64,000 nt of DNA from an uncultured Rhodospirillales bacterium (lineage in GTDB: Bacteria > Pseudomonadota > Alphaproteobacteria > Azospirillales > Azospirillaceae), in NCBI GenBank assembly GCA_903927615.1, contig CAIYNU010000089.1:1-64000 (forward strand), given 5' to 3'. A program made the translations under genes and the position numbers. The notes under the pieces are model-generated. The model worked only from the letters and a program-made list of their open reading frames with translations. It did no database searches and was not told the origin of the DNA. Shown here in pieces: positions 26,779-35,984 of this stretch. Each line of letters begins with the position of its first letter. Position 1 is the first letter of the stretch.

Positions 26779-27381
26779 TTAACCGCCTGAACGGGTGTTG
26801 CCAAGCAGATGCCGGACCGTCTCTGCAATCGCCCGGGCATCATCAAGAGCATCATGCTCGCGGTGCTCCATGGACAACCCGATCAACCCCAACAGACGGC
26901 TGCTGATGACCTCGGTGATATCGACGTTCAAAGCCTCGGCCAGGGGCCGCCGAAGATTGATGAAGCGATCGGCCGGAATCGGACAGGGCACCCCGGTCAT
27001 CTCGCAATTTTCGGCAATCAGGACTCCATCCAAACCATTGCTCAACACCGCCAGGGTATCGGCCCCGACGAACGCCATGAAGGCCGCCAGCACCGCCCCA
27101 TAGCCGGCGCCCTCGGCATCCAGCCGCTGTTGGGTAATCCCGGTGAGGGCGATGAAATAATCGCTCAATTGCGGATTCCGGACCGGCCGGACCAGCCGGT
27201 TGAAACAGGCCAGCTCTTGAAGATCGGTGCCGAGCTTGACCGCACCGATCTGAACGATCTCCCGAAACTCGCCGGGGCGACTCCAACCGGTGGCGAGCGA
27301 CCCTTCCCACGCGGTGAATTCCAGGTCGAGCACCACCACCGGCCCCGACAAATTCGCCAGCATCGAGACCAACGTCGTCAT
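26779..27381 (-). CDS. 3'-5' exonuclease (DEDDh/DnaQ fold)
   Basis: A 200-residue exonuclease-like protein. Exo I is VVVLDLEFTAWEGS (D-x-E), Exo II lies near AVLSNGLDGVLIAEN (Asp), and Exo III is EHREHDALDDARAIAETV (H-x4-D). The substrate is not readable. The start at 27381 is chosen because the upstream codons (from an ATG at 27471, one base past the hemD stop) have a low GC third position unlike their neighbours; the longer form cannot be excluded. Confidence 0.8.
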   Translation of the reverse strand: MTTLVSMLANLSGPVVVLDLEFTAWEGSLATGWSRPGEFREIVQIGAVKLGTDLQELACFNRLVRPVRNPQLSDYFIALTGITQQRLDAEGAGYGAVLAAFMAFVGADTLAVLSNGLDGVLIAENCEMTGVPCPIPADRFINLRRPLAEALNVDITEVISSRLLGLIGLSMEHREHDALDDARAIAETVRHLLGNTRSGG

Positions 27382-27472
27382 CCGCGCCCCCAGTGAACTG
27401 CGTCCCGGTGTCGAGCCATCCGCCTGCCCGGGGCACCATGACTCAGCCGGCGAGGCTTGGGAAGCCTCCATG

Positions 27473-28198
27473 TCAGCCCCCCGGTTGGCCAGACACCACC
27501 AGGGCCGCCAGCAACGAGTCCTGGTCGGGACAGGCGGCAACCCGCACCTCCGCCCACGACACCGGCCCGGCCACGGCTTCGGCCACGGCCTCGCTGAGGC
27601 AGACCGCGGTCACCTGTCGACATGCATCCAACAGCCCGGCGGCACCGATCACCGTCACCAAGGTTCTGGCGGTGCGCGGCGAAAACAGCAACACCGCACC
27701 GATTTCGCCGGCGGCCAGCGCCGCCGCCGTGACCGCGGACAGCGCGGTCACCGGGCGGGCCTGGTAGCGGACCTGACGCCGGACCGCGAATCCCGCCCGG
27801 GCCAACAATCCCGCCAGATCGCCGGCCCGATCCGATGCCGCGATATGGAGCAAGGCTCCGGCGGCGGCGGTGCACCGCTCGGTCACCAGCCCCGCCAGGG
27901 CCGTCACATCCCCGGCGGCGCACGCCACGGTCCCAAAGCCGGCCTCCCGGGCCGCCGCGGCGGTGGCGGCGCCCACGGCATAAACCGGCAGCGACAGATC
28001 GACGCCGGCCCCGCAGGCCCGCACGCCGTTGGCGCTGGTGAACAGCAGCCCCTGGACGCCGGTCAGATCAAGGGCCGGACCGGGCAGATAGTCGATGTCG
28101 AGCATCGGCTCGATCAGGACCGCATAGCCCCGCTCGACCAGACGCACCGCCAAGGCTTCGGCATCTTCCCGAGGACGGGTGATCAGAACCCGGGTCAT
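27473..28198 (-). CDS. hemD: Uroporphyrinogen-III synthase
   Basis: A 241-residue two-domain enzyme that closes hydroxymethylbilane to uroporphyrinogen III. TRVLITRPREDAEALAVRL at the N-terminus, LLFTSANGVRA, VYAVGAATAAAA and VLLFSPRTARTLV are the usual weakly conserved blocks. The start overlaps the hemC stop by 4 bases (28195-28198). Confidence 0.88.
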   Translation of the reverse strand: MTRVLITRPREDAEALAVRLVERGYAVLIEPMLDIDYLPGPALDLTGVQGLLFTSANGVRACGAGVDLSLPVYAVGAATAAAAREAGFGTVACAAGDVTALAGLVTERCTAAAGALLHIAASDRAGDLAGLLARAGFAVRRQVRYQARPVTALSAVTAAALAAGEIGAVLLFSPRTARTLVTVIGAAGLLDACRQVTAVCLSEAVAEAVAGPVSWAEVRVAACPDQDSLLAALVVSGQPGG

Positions 28199-29142
28199 CG
28201 CCCGGCCAGGATGTCGGCCGGCAACCGGGCCTTAAGCTGGTGTCCGGCCTCGGCGCCCACGGCCGCGGCGTCGGCGACGGCCCCCAACGACGCGGAGGCG
28301 AAGCTTTCGCTGCCGTCCGGACGCAACACCACCGCCTCGAGCCGCAGACCGCCACGACCGTCAAGCGTGGCATAGCCGGCAATGGGCGTTCGACACGAGC
28401 CGTCGAGAACCGCCAGCAAGGCCCGCTCGGCCGCAACCCGGGCGCCGGTCTCCGGACAGTGCAGGGGCACCAGCAGCGCCCGGGTACCGTGGTCGGCGCA
28501 ACGGGTCTCGATCCCGATGGCGCCCTGGGCCACCGCCGGGACCATGACCTCGGGTTCCAACACCCCGGTCACCCGCCCGGCCAGACCGAGACGGGTCAGT
28601 CCGGCCATGGCCAGCAGCGTCGCCGCCACCTCCCCCGCCGCCAGCTTGGCCAACCGGCTGCCGACATTGCCCCGCAACGGGACCACCCGAAGATCGGGCC
28701 GGCGGGCCAGCACCTGAGCCTGCCGGCGCAGGCTGGCGGTCCCCACCACCGCACCGGCCGGCAGTTCGTCCAACGACAGGCCGGAGCGGGAAAACCAGGC
28801 GTCGCGCGCATCGGCGCGCGGCAGCAGACACGGAATGTCCAGGCCATCGGGCAGAACCGTCGGAACATCCTTCATGGAATGAACCGCCAGGTCGATGGTC
28901 CCGGCCGCCAGCGCCTCTTCGATTTCTTTGGTAAACAGCCCCTTCCCGCCGGCATCGGCCAAGGTCCGGTCCAGGATGCGATCCCCCGTGGTTTTGATCA
29001 CCACGATTTCGATCGCCCCCGCCACCCCCAGTCCGGGATGAGCCGCCACCAGCCGCGCTCGGGTCTCATGCGCCTGGGCCAAAGCGAGCGGACTGCCGCG
29101 CGTGCCGATGCGCAAGGGACCGATCGGCAATACAGATGTCAT
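28195..29142 (-). CDS. hemC: Porphobilinogen deaminase (hydroxymethylbilane synthase)
   Basis: A 315-residue tetrapyrrole-pathway enzyme. RIGTRGSPLALAQA at the N-terminus, KGLFTKEIEEAL, DLAVHSMKDVP (with the catalytic Asp) and RRQAQVLARRPDL are canonical. LDGSCRTPIAGYA carries the Cys that binds the dipyrromethane cofactor. It is followed by hemD with an ATGA overlap. Confidence 0.95.
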   Translation of the reverse strand: MTSVLPIGPLRIGTRGSPLALAQAHETRARLVAAHPGLGVAGAIEIVVIKTTGDRILDRTLADAGGKGLFTKEIEEALAAGTIDLAVHSMKDVPTVLPDGLDIPCLLPRADARDAWFSRSGLSLDELPAGAVVGTASLRRQAQVLARRPDLRVVPLRGNVGSRLAKLAAGEVAATLLAMAGLTRLGLAGRVTGVLEPEVMVPAVAQGAIGIETRCADHGTRALLVPLHCPETGARVAAERALLAVLDGSCRTPIAGYATLDGRGGLRLEAVVLRPDGSESFASASLGAVADAAAVGAEAGHQLKARLPADILAGR

Positions 29143-29236
29143 GGTGCAAGGGTCCTCGGGGCGGAAGGAGCAAAGGGATAGGGTCCGGCCTTCCCTACCT
29201 TACCTTGCCCCCGACGGCAATCACGCCAAACGACCG

Positions 29237-29551
29237 CTAAGCCGCGATGGGCCGCACCGCAGAACACTGCCGGTCCAGTTGAACCATGGCCTCGGCGAGT
29301 GCCTTGAACGCCTCGTCGGCATGGGCCGCCGCAGTGCGCCAGTTGTCGCCGTTGGCACGGCGCAGGGCTTCGAGACGGGCAATGGCCCGGTTAAGGCGCC
29401 CGCGCAACTCGTCGAGCCGACGCTCGCGCTCGAACCGAAGCTCCGGTCCCAGATAGTGGCTGGCGTTCCGCACCAACTCCAACCGCTCGGCGGCCTCCCT
29501 GAGTTCACGCTCGTACCACTTCTGGCAAGACTGCTTGTCCCGACACTGCAT
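29237..29551 (-). CDS. Small coiled-coil hypothetical protein
   Basis: A 104-residue protein with a long charged helix rich in Arg, Glu and Leu (WYERELREAAERLELV, then ERERRLDELRGRLNRAIARL), likely a coiled coil. Two cysteines sit near the N-terminus (residues 3 and 9). A GGGGG stretch lies upstream of the ATG. No family is recognised. It lies upstream of hemC on the same strand, 94 bases away. Confidence 0.55.
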   Translation of the reverse strand: MQCRDKQSCQKWYERELREAAERLELVRNASHYLGPELRFERERRLDELRGRLNRAIARLEALRRANGDNWRTAAAHADEAFKALAEAMVQLDRQCSAVRPIAA

Positions 29552-30134
29552 GCTGGCAGCCCCCTGATCGACGGGTTGTCACATCAAGTACTTTAAACCA
29601 ATGCTTTGAACCGATATTTTGAATTCAGGTCATGCCACGAATTCCGATGCCGCTATCGCAGCCCATTCCGTCTTTTTTTGGGATTCGGTTCGTTATTGGG
29701 GCATCGATCCTTGGTCCTGGTTTGGGCCCAATCCTCACCTCCGTGACCGTTCTCCTGGGCTGCCGACGGTTGTCGAATGCCCTGGAACCGCGCATCCGCG
29801 GCCCTTCCTGATCCGGCCAATGTCCCTAAGCATATCGTATGCCAAGCCGCCGCCGCGCCGCCGGCCGCTTCCCGGGACGCCTTCAAAGGCTATCCCAAAA
29901 AGCGGTCAGCGCCGTCGAGCGGGTCTCGATCAGGCTGCTTTGCCCTTCGCAACCGCAGCATTTCCTCTCACTTCGACCGGTCGATGTCGTTCCCCGGCTC
30001 TTTCTGTTTGTTGAGGGCAGTGTACGCCGTGACAAAATCTTTTGTTAACACCAATTGGTCGCATATCCTTTGGTATAAGTTACACGCGCGACGCTGCCGT
30101 CGACCGTCCCGTCCAACCGCCGCGGAACCATCCT
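29552..30134. other. Long intergenic region
   Basis: About 580 bases without a supported gene lie between the divergent coiled-coil gene and the alpha-glucosidase gene. Base composition is lower in GC in places (29580-29720 and 30010-30090). Frames that cross it lack ribosome binding sites. An AT-rich stretch at 30030-30085 (with TTGTTA and TATAAG hexamers at non-ideal spacing) probably holds the glucosidase promoter. Confidence 0.5.
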
Positions 30135-31787
30135 ATGGCCGATCCCCAGGCAAATGCTGCCTCAAAGTGCAGTCTGGCCACCGACTGGTGGCAAGGCGCA
30201 GTCCTCTATCAGGTCTATCCACGAAGCTTTCAAGACGACAATGGCGACGGCATCGGCGACTTGCCGGGTCTGACGGCACGGCTCGATTACCTGGCCGGGC
30301 TTGGCGTCGATGGACTGTGGCTTGGGCCGGTCTTCAAGTCACCGATGGCCGATTTTGGCTATGACGTAGCGGACTACCGCGCCATCGACCCGGTGTTCGG
30401 CAGCCTGGATGATTTTGACCGGCTCACGACTCGCGCTCATCAGCTTGGACTGGGTCTGATCATCGATCTGGTGCTGAGCCACACCTCCGACCGCCATCCC
30501 TGGTTCACCGAAAGCCGATGTGACCGCACCAACGCCAGGGCGGACTGGTACGTCTGGGCCGACGCCAAGGCCGACGGCACCGCCCCCAACAACTGGCTGT
30601 CGGTCTTCGGCGGGCCAGCCTGGCAATGGGAACCACGGCGCGGCCAGTACTATCTGCACAATTTCCTGGCCGCCCAGCCCGACCTTAACCTGCACCAACC
30701 GGCCGTCCAACAGGCGGTCCTGGCCGAGGCGGAATTCTGGCTCCAACGCGGTGTCGACGGCTGCCGACTCGACGTGGCCAACTACTATCATCACGACCTT
30801 CTGATGCGCGACAACCCGGCCCGGCCCATCGGCGGGCACATGGCCGACGGCGTCCCGGAAATCAGCCCTTACGGCCGCCAACGGCATCTACACGACAAGT
30901 CGCAGCCGGAGACTCTGATTTTTTTGCGCCGTCTGCGCGGTCTGTTCGACCGTTATCCGGGCACCGTCACCATTGCGGAGATTCACGACGACGACAGCGT
31001 CGTCCGTGCCGCCGAATACACCGCCGGCGCCGACCGGCTCCACACCGCCTACAGCTTCGGGCTGCTCGGCCCCCGTTTCGATGCCGGGGTGATCCGGGCG
31101 AATCTCGAGGCCTTCGCCGCCCAACCGGGCGGTGGCTGGCCGACCTGGGCATTCAGCAACCACGACGTGCCGCGGGCGGTCAGCCGTTGGGGTGGGCCCG
31201 AACCGTCCGCCGCCTTTGCCAAGCTGCTGATCGCGTTGCTGGGGTGCCTGAGAGGCACCGTGTTTCTCTACCAGGGCGAAGAATTGGGGCTTCCCGAAGC
31301 GGACATTCCCGCCGACCTGCTCCAGGACCCGTTCGGACGGGCGCTGTGGCCGGTGTTCAAGGGGCGCGACGGCTGCCGCACGCCGATGCCCTGGGACGGC
31401 CATCAACCCCATGCCGGCTTTTCCGCCGTTGAACCCTGGCTGCCGATCCCCGCCCGCCACCGGGAGTTGTCCGTCGCCGGGCAACAGGCAGACCCCAACA
31501 GCGTCCTCGCCTTCACCCGCCGGTTCCTGACCTGGCGCAAAGCCGACCCCGTCCTGCGTCTTGGCGACCTTGCCTTCGCCGACGTCGGCGAACCTGTGCT
31601 GGCGTTCACCCGCAGTCTGGCGGCCGACCGTCGGTTCTGCGCCTTCAACCTCGGTCCGGCACCGGTGACGATTCCGGCACCGCCGGGCTTTGTGGTGCTG
31701 GACCCGTGCGGTCTCACCGGCCGCTGCGCCCGGCGGACGTTATCCTTAAACGGCCACGAAGCGATTATCGGTCGCCTTACGGCATGA
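30135..31787 (+). CDS. Alpha-glucosidase (GH13)
   Basis: A 550-residue cytoplasmic glycoside hydrolase of family 13 in the oligo-alpha-1,6-glucosidase / alpha-glucosidase group. The beginning (DWWQGAVLYQVYPRSFQDDN) and GDLPGLTARLDYLAGLGVD are typical. Catalytic residues are visible: the nucleophile D213 in GCRLDVAN, acid/base E282 in VTIAEIHDDD and the stabiliser D344 in FSNHDVPR. It cleaves alpha-linked glucose from short sugars. The start at 30135 places the family N-terminus correctly; an open frame upstream to 30042 is not convincing. It overlaps the convergent downstream gene by 11 bases. Confidence 0.92.
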   Translation: MADPQANAASKCSLATDWWQGAVLYQVYPRSFQDDNGDGIGDLPGLTARLDYLAGLGVDGLWLGPVFKSPMADFGYDVADYRAIDPVFGSLDDFDRLTTRAHQLGLGLIIDLVLSHTSDRHPWFTESRCDRTNARADWYVWADAKADGTAPNNWLSVFGGPAWQWEPRRGQYYLHNFLAAQPDLNLHQPAVQQAVLAEAEFWLQRGVDGCRLDVANYYHHDLLMRDNPARPIGGHMADGVPEISPYGRQRHLHDKSQPETLIFLRRLRGLFDRYPGTVTIAEIHDDDSVVRAAEYTAGADRLHTAYSFGLLGPRFDAGVIRANLEAFAAQPGGGWPTWAFSNHDVPRAVSRWGGPEPSAAFAKLLIALLGCLRGTVFLYQGEELGLPEADIPADLLQDPFGRALWPVFKGRDGCRTPMPWDGHQPHAGFSAVEPWLPIPARHRELSVAGQQADPNSVLAFTRRFLTWRKADPVLRLGDLAFADVGEPVLAFTRSLAADRRFCAFNLGPAPVTIPAPPGFVVLDPCGLTGRCARRTLSLNGHEAIIGRLTA

Positions 31788-32223
31788 CCGCGACCTCTCG
31801 GGCAATGGAACGGGCCAGTCCGACCAGATCCGTAAAGTGCCGTTCGGCGGTGCCGTCATCATCGATCAGGTCCCCGACCGCCGTTCGGAACGGTAACGCC
31901 ACCACCGGCGCCAAGCGCGCCGCCAACGCCTCAAGGCTGACCGGGAGCGCAACCTCGCCGACGGTAATAATATCGCGGATCAGGACCGCCAACCACCACT
32001 TCTGAGACGTGGTCGAAATCAACGAGAACAGCATCGCCGCGGCCAGCCGGTGGGCCAGAACCATCGATTCATGACCCGCCTGGTGTTGCAATCCATCAGC
32101 CAGTTCAAGATGATTCAGCGCGATCTCTTCGGCGCGATGCACCGACGGCGCCGCCGGCAGCGAGGTTTCACCAGCATCACCGCGCAGCCAGTGATTATCC
32201 TCGATCGCTATTAAATCAAGCAT
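31777..32223 (-). CDS. Hypothetical helical protein
   Basis: A 148-residue protein with several helices and many His and Leu residues (HRAEEIALNHLELADGLQHQ, then VLAHRLAAAMLFSLIS). No signal peptide and no recognised family. GGAGGAGACGC directly precedes the ATG at 32223, a strong ribosome binding site that supports this start over a longer frame reaching 32472. Its end overlaps the end of the convergent glucosidase gene by 11 bases. Confidence 0.6.
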   Translation of the reverse strand: MLDLIAIEDNHWLRGDAGETSLPAAPSVHRAEEIALNHLELADGLQHQAGHESMVLAHRLAAAMLFSLISTTSQKWWLAVLIRDIITVGEVALPVSLEALAARLAPVVALPFRTAVGDLIDDDGTAERHFTDLVGLARSIAREVAVMP

Positions 32224-32646
32224 GCGTCTCCTCCCGTGTGAGACAGTCCCCAAACGTCGCACGGCAGTACCAGCCACCGCCCCGTTTCTCGCCGGCCCTC
32301 GGCCAATTCTTTGACAGAGTCCCGGTCGGGTTCCATCCCAGAGCGTCTTTCTGACCATACCACCAATGACGACAACAACACCCCAGCGGTACGTTGTCGC
32401 ACCATTATTCTTTCGATCACAACCGTACCATAAATTATTTTCCAGCGGCAGTCCAGGCAAGCAATGCCTCAAGCAAGATCATATTCGGACCAGCGCCTCG
32501 ATACTCTATGTCGAAACGACCGCTGGCCTCGTTTGTTCCCCGCGGCCCGCTTCTTACCGCTGTGCCGCGGTCTCGAACCCCGAAAGGAGCCTGCTGTTGG
32601 CAATAGCCCTGCTTCGAAGAATCCCGACGATTCCGCGTTAACGCGC
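32224..32646. other. Intergenic region
   Basis: No gene is supported here. The stretch lies between the divergent helical protein gene and the rpsF promoter. A CGAACCCCG string near 32574 recalls a tRNA T-arm, but no acceptor or anticodon stem can be paired around it. Confidence 0.5.
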
Positions 32647-32674
32647 TTGTAATTGAAAAGCGCCCGTGTATAGT
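32647..32674 (+). promoter_or_regulatory. Sigma-70-type promoter for the rpsF operon
   Basis: TTGTAA (32647-32652), a 16-base spacer and TATAGT (32669-32674) give a good vegetative promoter. Transcription would start near 32681, leaving a leader of about 100 bases before rpsF. Confidence 0.65.
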
Positions 32675-32693
32675 GCCGCCCTCTTAACTCCTT

Positions 32694-32714
32694 GCCGGCG
32701 GCACTGACGCCGGC
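32694..32714 (+). promoter_or_regulatory. Hairpin in the rpsF leader
   Basis: GCCGGCG-GCACTGA-CGCCGGC forms a perfect 7-base stem with a 7-base loop in the rpsF leader. In several bacteria the S6:S18 complex binds its own mRNA leader, so this may be an autoregulatory site. The match to the known S6:S18 motif was not verified. Confidence 0.4.
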
Positions 32715-32780
32715 TAGGCGCGGGCGGCTGGCCGATTTCCGGTGCAGCGCCGGGCCGTGTAACAGCCATGGGGAGTCTTT

Positions 32781-33272
32781 ATGCCGTTCTATGAGAGCGT
32801 GTTCATTGCACGCCAGGATATCTCGGCCGCGCAGGCCGAAAGTTTGGCCGAAACCTTTGCCGGCATCGTCAAGGCAAATGGCGGCCAGGTGGCCAAAACC
32901 GAGCACTGGGGCCTCAAAACCCTGGCCTACAAGATCAAAAAGAACCGCAAGGGCCACTATGTCATGTTCCAACTGGACTCGCCGCACGCGGCGGTGGCCG
33001 AGATGGAACGCAACATGGGCCTGAACGAAGACGTGTTGCGCATCATGACGACACGCATCGAAGTGCTGGAGCCCGGGCAGTCGGCCATGATGCAGGCGCG
33101 CGGCGAGCGGGGCGAGCGTGGGGAACGGGGCGAGCGTGGAGAGCGCGGTGACCGCGGGGATCGCGGGGATCGTGGCCGCCGCGGCGAAGGTGAGCGCGGT
33201 GACCGCGGAGACCGTGGTGACCGTCCTCGCGGCCCCCGTCGTGTCGAACCCGTCGAAGGAGAAGCCTCATGA
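32781..33272 (+). CDS. rpsF: 30S ribosomal protein S6 with a Gly-Glu/Asp-Arg tail
   Basis: A 163-residue S6. The fold covers residues about 1-105, starting [20 protein letters not shown] and containing [20 protein letters not shown]. Canonical S6 has about 95-135 residues. The remaining tail is a run of GER and GDR triplets (first GER repeats, then GDR) ending [10 protein letters not shown]. The tail is highly charged and collagen-like in period, and is probably disordered. The stop overlaps the start of rpsR as ATGA (33269-33272). Confidence 0.95.
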   Translation: MPFYESVFIARQDISAAQAESLAETFAGIVKANGGQVAKTEHWGLKTLAYKIKKNRKGHYVMFQLDSPHAAVAEMERNMGLNEDVLRIMTTRIEVLEPGQSAMMQARGERGERGERGERGERGDRGDRGDRGRRGEGERGDRGDRGDRPRGPRRVEPVEGEAS

Positions 33273-33529
33273 GCATGCAAGCGTCCAGCCCGCGTATGGG
33301 CGGTGCCCGCCGGCCGTTCTTCCGTCGGCGCAAGACCTGCCCGTTTTCGGGCGCCAATGCTCCGGCCATCGACTACAAGGACGTGAAGCTGCTTTCGCGC
33401 TTCATTTCCGAGCGGGGCAAGATCGTGCCAAGCCGTATCACCGCGGTCTCGGCCAAGAAGCAGCGTGAGCTGGCTCGGGCGATCAAGCGTGCGCGTTTCC
33501 TGGCCTTGCTCCCCTACATGGTGAAGTAG
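33269..33529 (+). CDS. rpsR: 30S ribosomal protein S18
   Basis: An 86-residue S18. [39 protein letters not shown] and [21 protein letters not shown] are canonical. It is translationally coupled to rpsF through an ATGA overlap and forms the S6:S18 pair on the small subunit platform. Confidence 0.97.
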   Translation: MSMQASSPRMGGARRPFFRRRKTCPFSGANAPAIDYKDVKLLSRFISERGKIVPSRITAVSAKKQRELARAIKRARFLALLPYMVK

Positions 33530-33570
33530 GGAAACCGCCGGCCGCGCCGGCAGGAACCCGGCCCCGTCCG

Positions 33571-34539
33571 ATGTCAGCCATCCCCCCCGCCCTGCGTGCC
33601 GCCGTCTGCGGTGGAGTGGTGATTGCGGCCCTGTATTGGTCCGTTTTCACCGGTTCCACCGGCGGAATGGTGCTGGTCTATCTGGTGCCTTTGCCGCTCT
33701 TCATCGTTGGGCTGGCCTTCGGGCTGGCGGCAACGCTGGCGGCCGCGGCACTGGGGGCCATGCTGATGGTCCTGGTCACAGGCAGCATCGCGCCGCCACT
33801 CGCCTTCCTGGTGACGACGGCACTTCCGGTTGTACCGTTGATCCGGCAGGCGTTGTTGTCGCGACGACACTCGGATGGCACCCTCGAATGGTATCCTCCG
33901 GGATACCTCTTGCTGGTGTTGGCCGGTCTTGGTGGAACACTGATCATCATTGCCGGCGTTCTGGGCTCGGTGATCGGCACGGGGGACGGACTGAAGGCGC
34001 TTGTTCACGACCTTCTGGCCCAGGTTCTGGCCCCGCTGCTCAACAGTGACATCGCCCCCGGGATACGACCCGACGACGCCCTGTTCGAGACGCTGACCCA
34101 GGTTTTTCCCGGCGTCGCGGTGACGTCGTGGTTGATCCTGGTGATGGCGAACGGGTTGTTGGCCCAGACGGTGCTGGCCCGGTTGAAAGGGTTGCGACGG
34201 CCGCCGTTACGGATGTCCGACGTGGACCTGCCCCATTGGGCGCCGCTGGTGCTGGCGCTCACCATGGCCGGAGCCGCGACGCTGAACGGCGAGGCGGGTT
34301 TCCTGCTGGTCAATCTGGCGATCGTCCTGGCCTTGCCATTCCTGTTTTCCGGGCTGGCCGTGGTTCATGCGTTTGCCGCCACACGATCGTCGAAAGCGGC
34401 GATTTTGTTGGTGTTTTATGTTTTAATGGCACTTTTTGCCTGGCTGGTTCCTGTGGTGATCGGGCTGGGCATCATCGACCAATGGGCCGGACTGCGTCGG
34501 CGGTTTGGCGCCGGCATTTCGGATCGGGGAGACGTGTGA
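33571..34539 (+). CDS. DUF2232 membrane protein
   Basis: The product has 322 residues and about eight transmembrane helices. It lies between rpsR and rplI, the usual place of DUF2232 proteins in alphaproteobacteria, and the helix pattern (repeated Gly/Leu-rich segments with [16 protein letters not shown] near residue 222) fits. Function is unknown. Its stop overlaps the rplI start (TGATG at 34537-34541), so translation is coupled to a ribosomal protein. Confidence 0.85.
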   Translation: MSAIPPALRAAVCGGVVIAALYWSVFTGSTGGMVLVYLVPLPLFIVGLAFGLAATLAAAALGAMLMVLVTGSIAPPLAFLVTTALPVVPLIRQALLSRRHSDGTLEWYPPGYLLLVLAGLGGTLIIIAGVLGSVIGTGDGLKALVHDLLAQVLAPLLNSDIAPGIRPDDALFETLTQVFPGVAVTSWLILVMANGLLAQTVLARLKGLRRPPLRMSDVDLPHWAPLVLALTMAGAATLNGEAGFLLVNLAIVLALPFLFSGLAVVHAFAATRSSKAAILLVFYVLMALFAWLVPVVIGLGIIDQWAGLRRRFGAGISDRGDV

Positions 34540-35120
34540 TGGACATCATTCTGTTGGAGCGGGTCGAGAAGCTTGGCCAGATGGGCCAGGTGGTCAAGGT
34601 CCGTCCGGGGTTTGCTCGCAACTACCTGCTGCCGCAAAAGAAGGCAATGCGGGCAACCAAGGAAAATCTGGCTTACTTCGAGAGCCAGAAGACCGCACTT
34701 CAGGCTTTGAACCTGGAAAAGCGGAAGGACGCCGAGTACGTCGCGGGCAAAATGGGCAACCTGATGGTGACGGTCATCCGCCAGGCAGGCGAGACCGGCA
34801 TCCTCTATGGTTCGGTCAGTGCCCGGGACATCGCCGATGCCGTCACGGCCGACGGCTACCAGATCGAACGCCATCAGGTGGCCATCGATCAGCCGATCAA
34901 GACGCTCGGACTGTTCCAGGTGCGCGTGGTGTTGCACCCGGAGGTCAATGTCACCGTCAGCGTCAATGTCGCGCGGTCCCGGGAAGAAGCGGTCTTGCAG
35001 GCCCAGCGGGGCGGCAAGGTCACGGCAGCCGACCTGGCCGCCGAGGAACAGGCCGCCGAGGCGGCCGCCGAAGCGGCAGAACGGGCCGCCAATCAAGCCG
35101 AGGACGAAGCCCAGGACTAA
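34539..35120 (+). CDS. rplI: 50S ribosomal protein L9
   Basis: A 193-residue L9. The N-terminal domain is [19 protein letters not shown], then [16 protein letters not shown]. The connecting helix and the C-terminal domain ([16 protein letters not shown], then [17 protein letters not shown]) follow. A 30-residue Ala/Glu-rich tail ([16 protein letters not shown]) exceeds the roughly 150 residues of E. coli L9, a common alphaproteobacterial extension. The start is fixed by homology and overlaps the DUF2232 stop. Confidence 0.96.
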   Translation: MDIILLERVEKLGQMGQVVKVRPGFARNYLLPQKKAMRATKENLAYFESQKTALQALNLEKRKDAEYVAGKMGNLMVTVIRQAGETGILYGSVSARDIADAVTADGYQIERHQVAIDQPIKTLGLFQVRVVLHPEVNVTVSVNVARSREEAVLQAQRGGKVTAADLAAEEQAAEAAAEAAERAANQAEDEAQD

Positions 35121-35130
35121 TCTGAACGCG

Positions 35131-35198
35131 GAGGGGAGCGCCCCTCTCGGGGGCTCGGGTCATTCCGCCGGGGGGCACTGCTCCCCCGGCGCCCCGAG
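35131..35198. terminator. Hairpin cluster after rplI
   Basis: Several GC-rich stems follow the L9 stop: GAGGGG-AGCG-CCCCTC (35131-35146) and GCCGGGGG with CCCCCGGC (35167-35190), the latter nested inside CTCGGGG/CCCCGAG arms (35146-35198). No long T-run follows. It probably ends or stabilises the ribosomal operon transcript. Confidence 0.6.
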
Positions 35199-35367
35199 TC
35201 CACACGGGAGGGGTTTTGCATCCCACATCGGGTTTCCGCTACGGTGGCGCCTGTGTTTCTCTGTGTTTTGCCATCGGGTGATCCCAGTGACCGTTCCCCC
35301 GGGTCCCGGCCTCGTGGCAGCCTGCCCCGGTACCAGTCCTGACCCTGTAGCGGTAAGGTGTCTGTCG

Positions 35368-35769
35368 ATGCGGCGCACGGTCCTGGTCATTGCGGCTATC
35401 TTCCTTCTGCCCCCGTCGGGCCACGCCCAATCCCGCCCCGCGCCCGACACCCCTGGCGAAACCGCGATCATCGAAGACAGCCCCCCACCCCCGGGGATGC
35501 AGATGGTCGACGCCTTGCGGGTTCTGGCAGTGACGTCGGGCATTATCGGCGGGTTTGTCGCGGCCGACATCATCAGCGGCGGCGTCCTGACCGCACCGCT
35601 GCTGAGCGGCGTCGGCGCGGCAACCGGTGCGGTGGGGACCGCGCCGGAGGCGCTCGGGCTTCGCCCGGTCATCGCGACCGCCATGGAACGTCCGGCCACC
35701 GCGCAACTGCCGAATCTCCGTAGCACCCTTGGCCAGGCCCTGGCACCGCCACCGGCCGGCCGGCCCTGA
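35368..35769 (+). CDS. Small exported glycine-rich protein (SGG-PLL family, copy 1)
   Basis: A 133-residue protein with a signal peptide cut near HAQS, a Pro-rich spacer and a hydrophobic Gly-rich segment. That segment contains GIIGGFVAADIISGG followed by VLTAPLLSGVG. A low-complexity tail ends in PPPAGRP. The AxxIIGGxxAADxxSGGxLxxPLL pattern is shared with the next two genes. AAGGTG lies 9 bases before the ATG. I cannot name a function; a single membrane-embedded glycine-zipper helix is the most I can infer. Confidence 0.7.
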   Translation: MRRTVLVIAAIFLLPPSGHAQSRPAPDTPGETAIIEDSPPPPGMQMVDALRVLAVTSGIIGGFVAADIISGGVLTAPLLSGVGAATGAVGTAPEALGLRPVIATAMERPATAQLPNLRSTLGQALAPPPAGRP

Positions 35770-35813
35770 CCGACAACCGGGAAACACCCCAGGCCCCAAA
35801 AAGTCTGGGTTAC

Positions 35814-35848
35814 CTTTGCGTCTGCTGATATCTTTGCGTATGCTGATA
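35814..35848. repeat. Imperfect 17-base direct repeat upstream of copy 2
   Basis: CTTTGCGTCTGCTGATA (35814-35830) and CTTTGCGTATGCTGATA (35832-35848) differ at one base and have a period of 18 bases. The pair sits about 140 bases upstream of the next gene. It could be an operator bound by a dimeric regulator. Confidence 0.55.
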
Positions 35849-35984
35849 CAATGATTCCCGGTGCCGCCCGGTCAAAACCGCCATCCACGACTTCGAACCT
35901 GCCCGCCCGGGCCGTGGGTCGCCTGACCGATCCGCCTGGAATCGGCGCGCGGTCGCCCCCGCCGGACCGAGAGGAGTTTCACCG

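Noticed and set aside
32500-32620. Possible tRNA gene (T-arm-like CGAACCCCG)
   Set aside because: No acceptor, D or anticodon stem can be built around it, and no CCA end follows.
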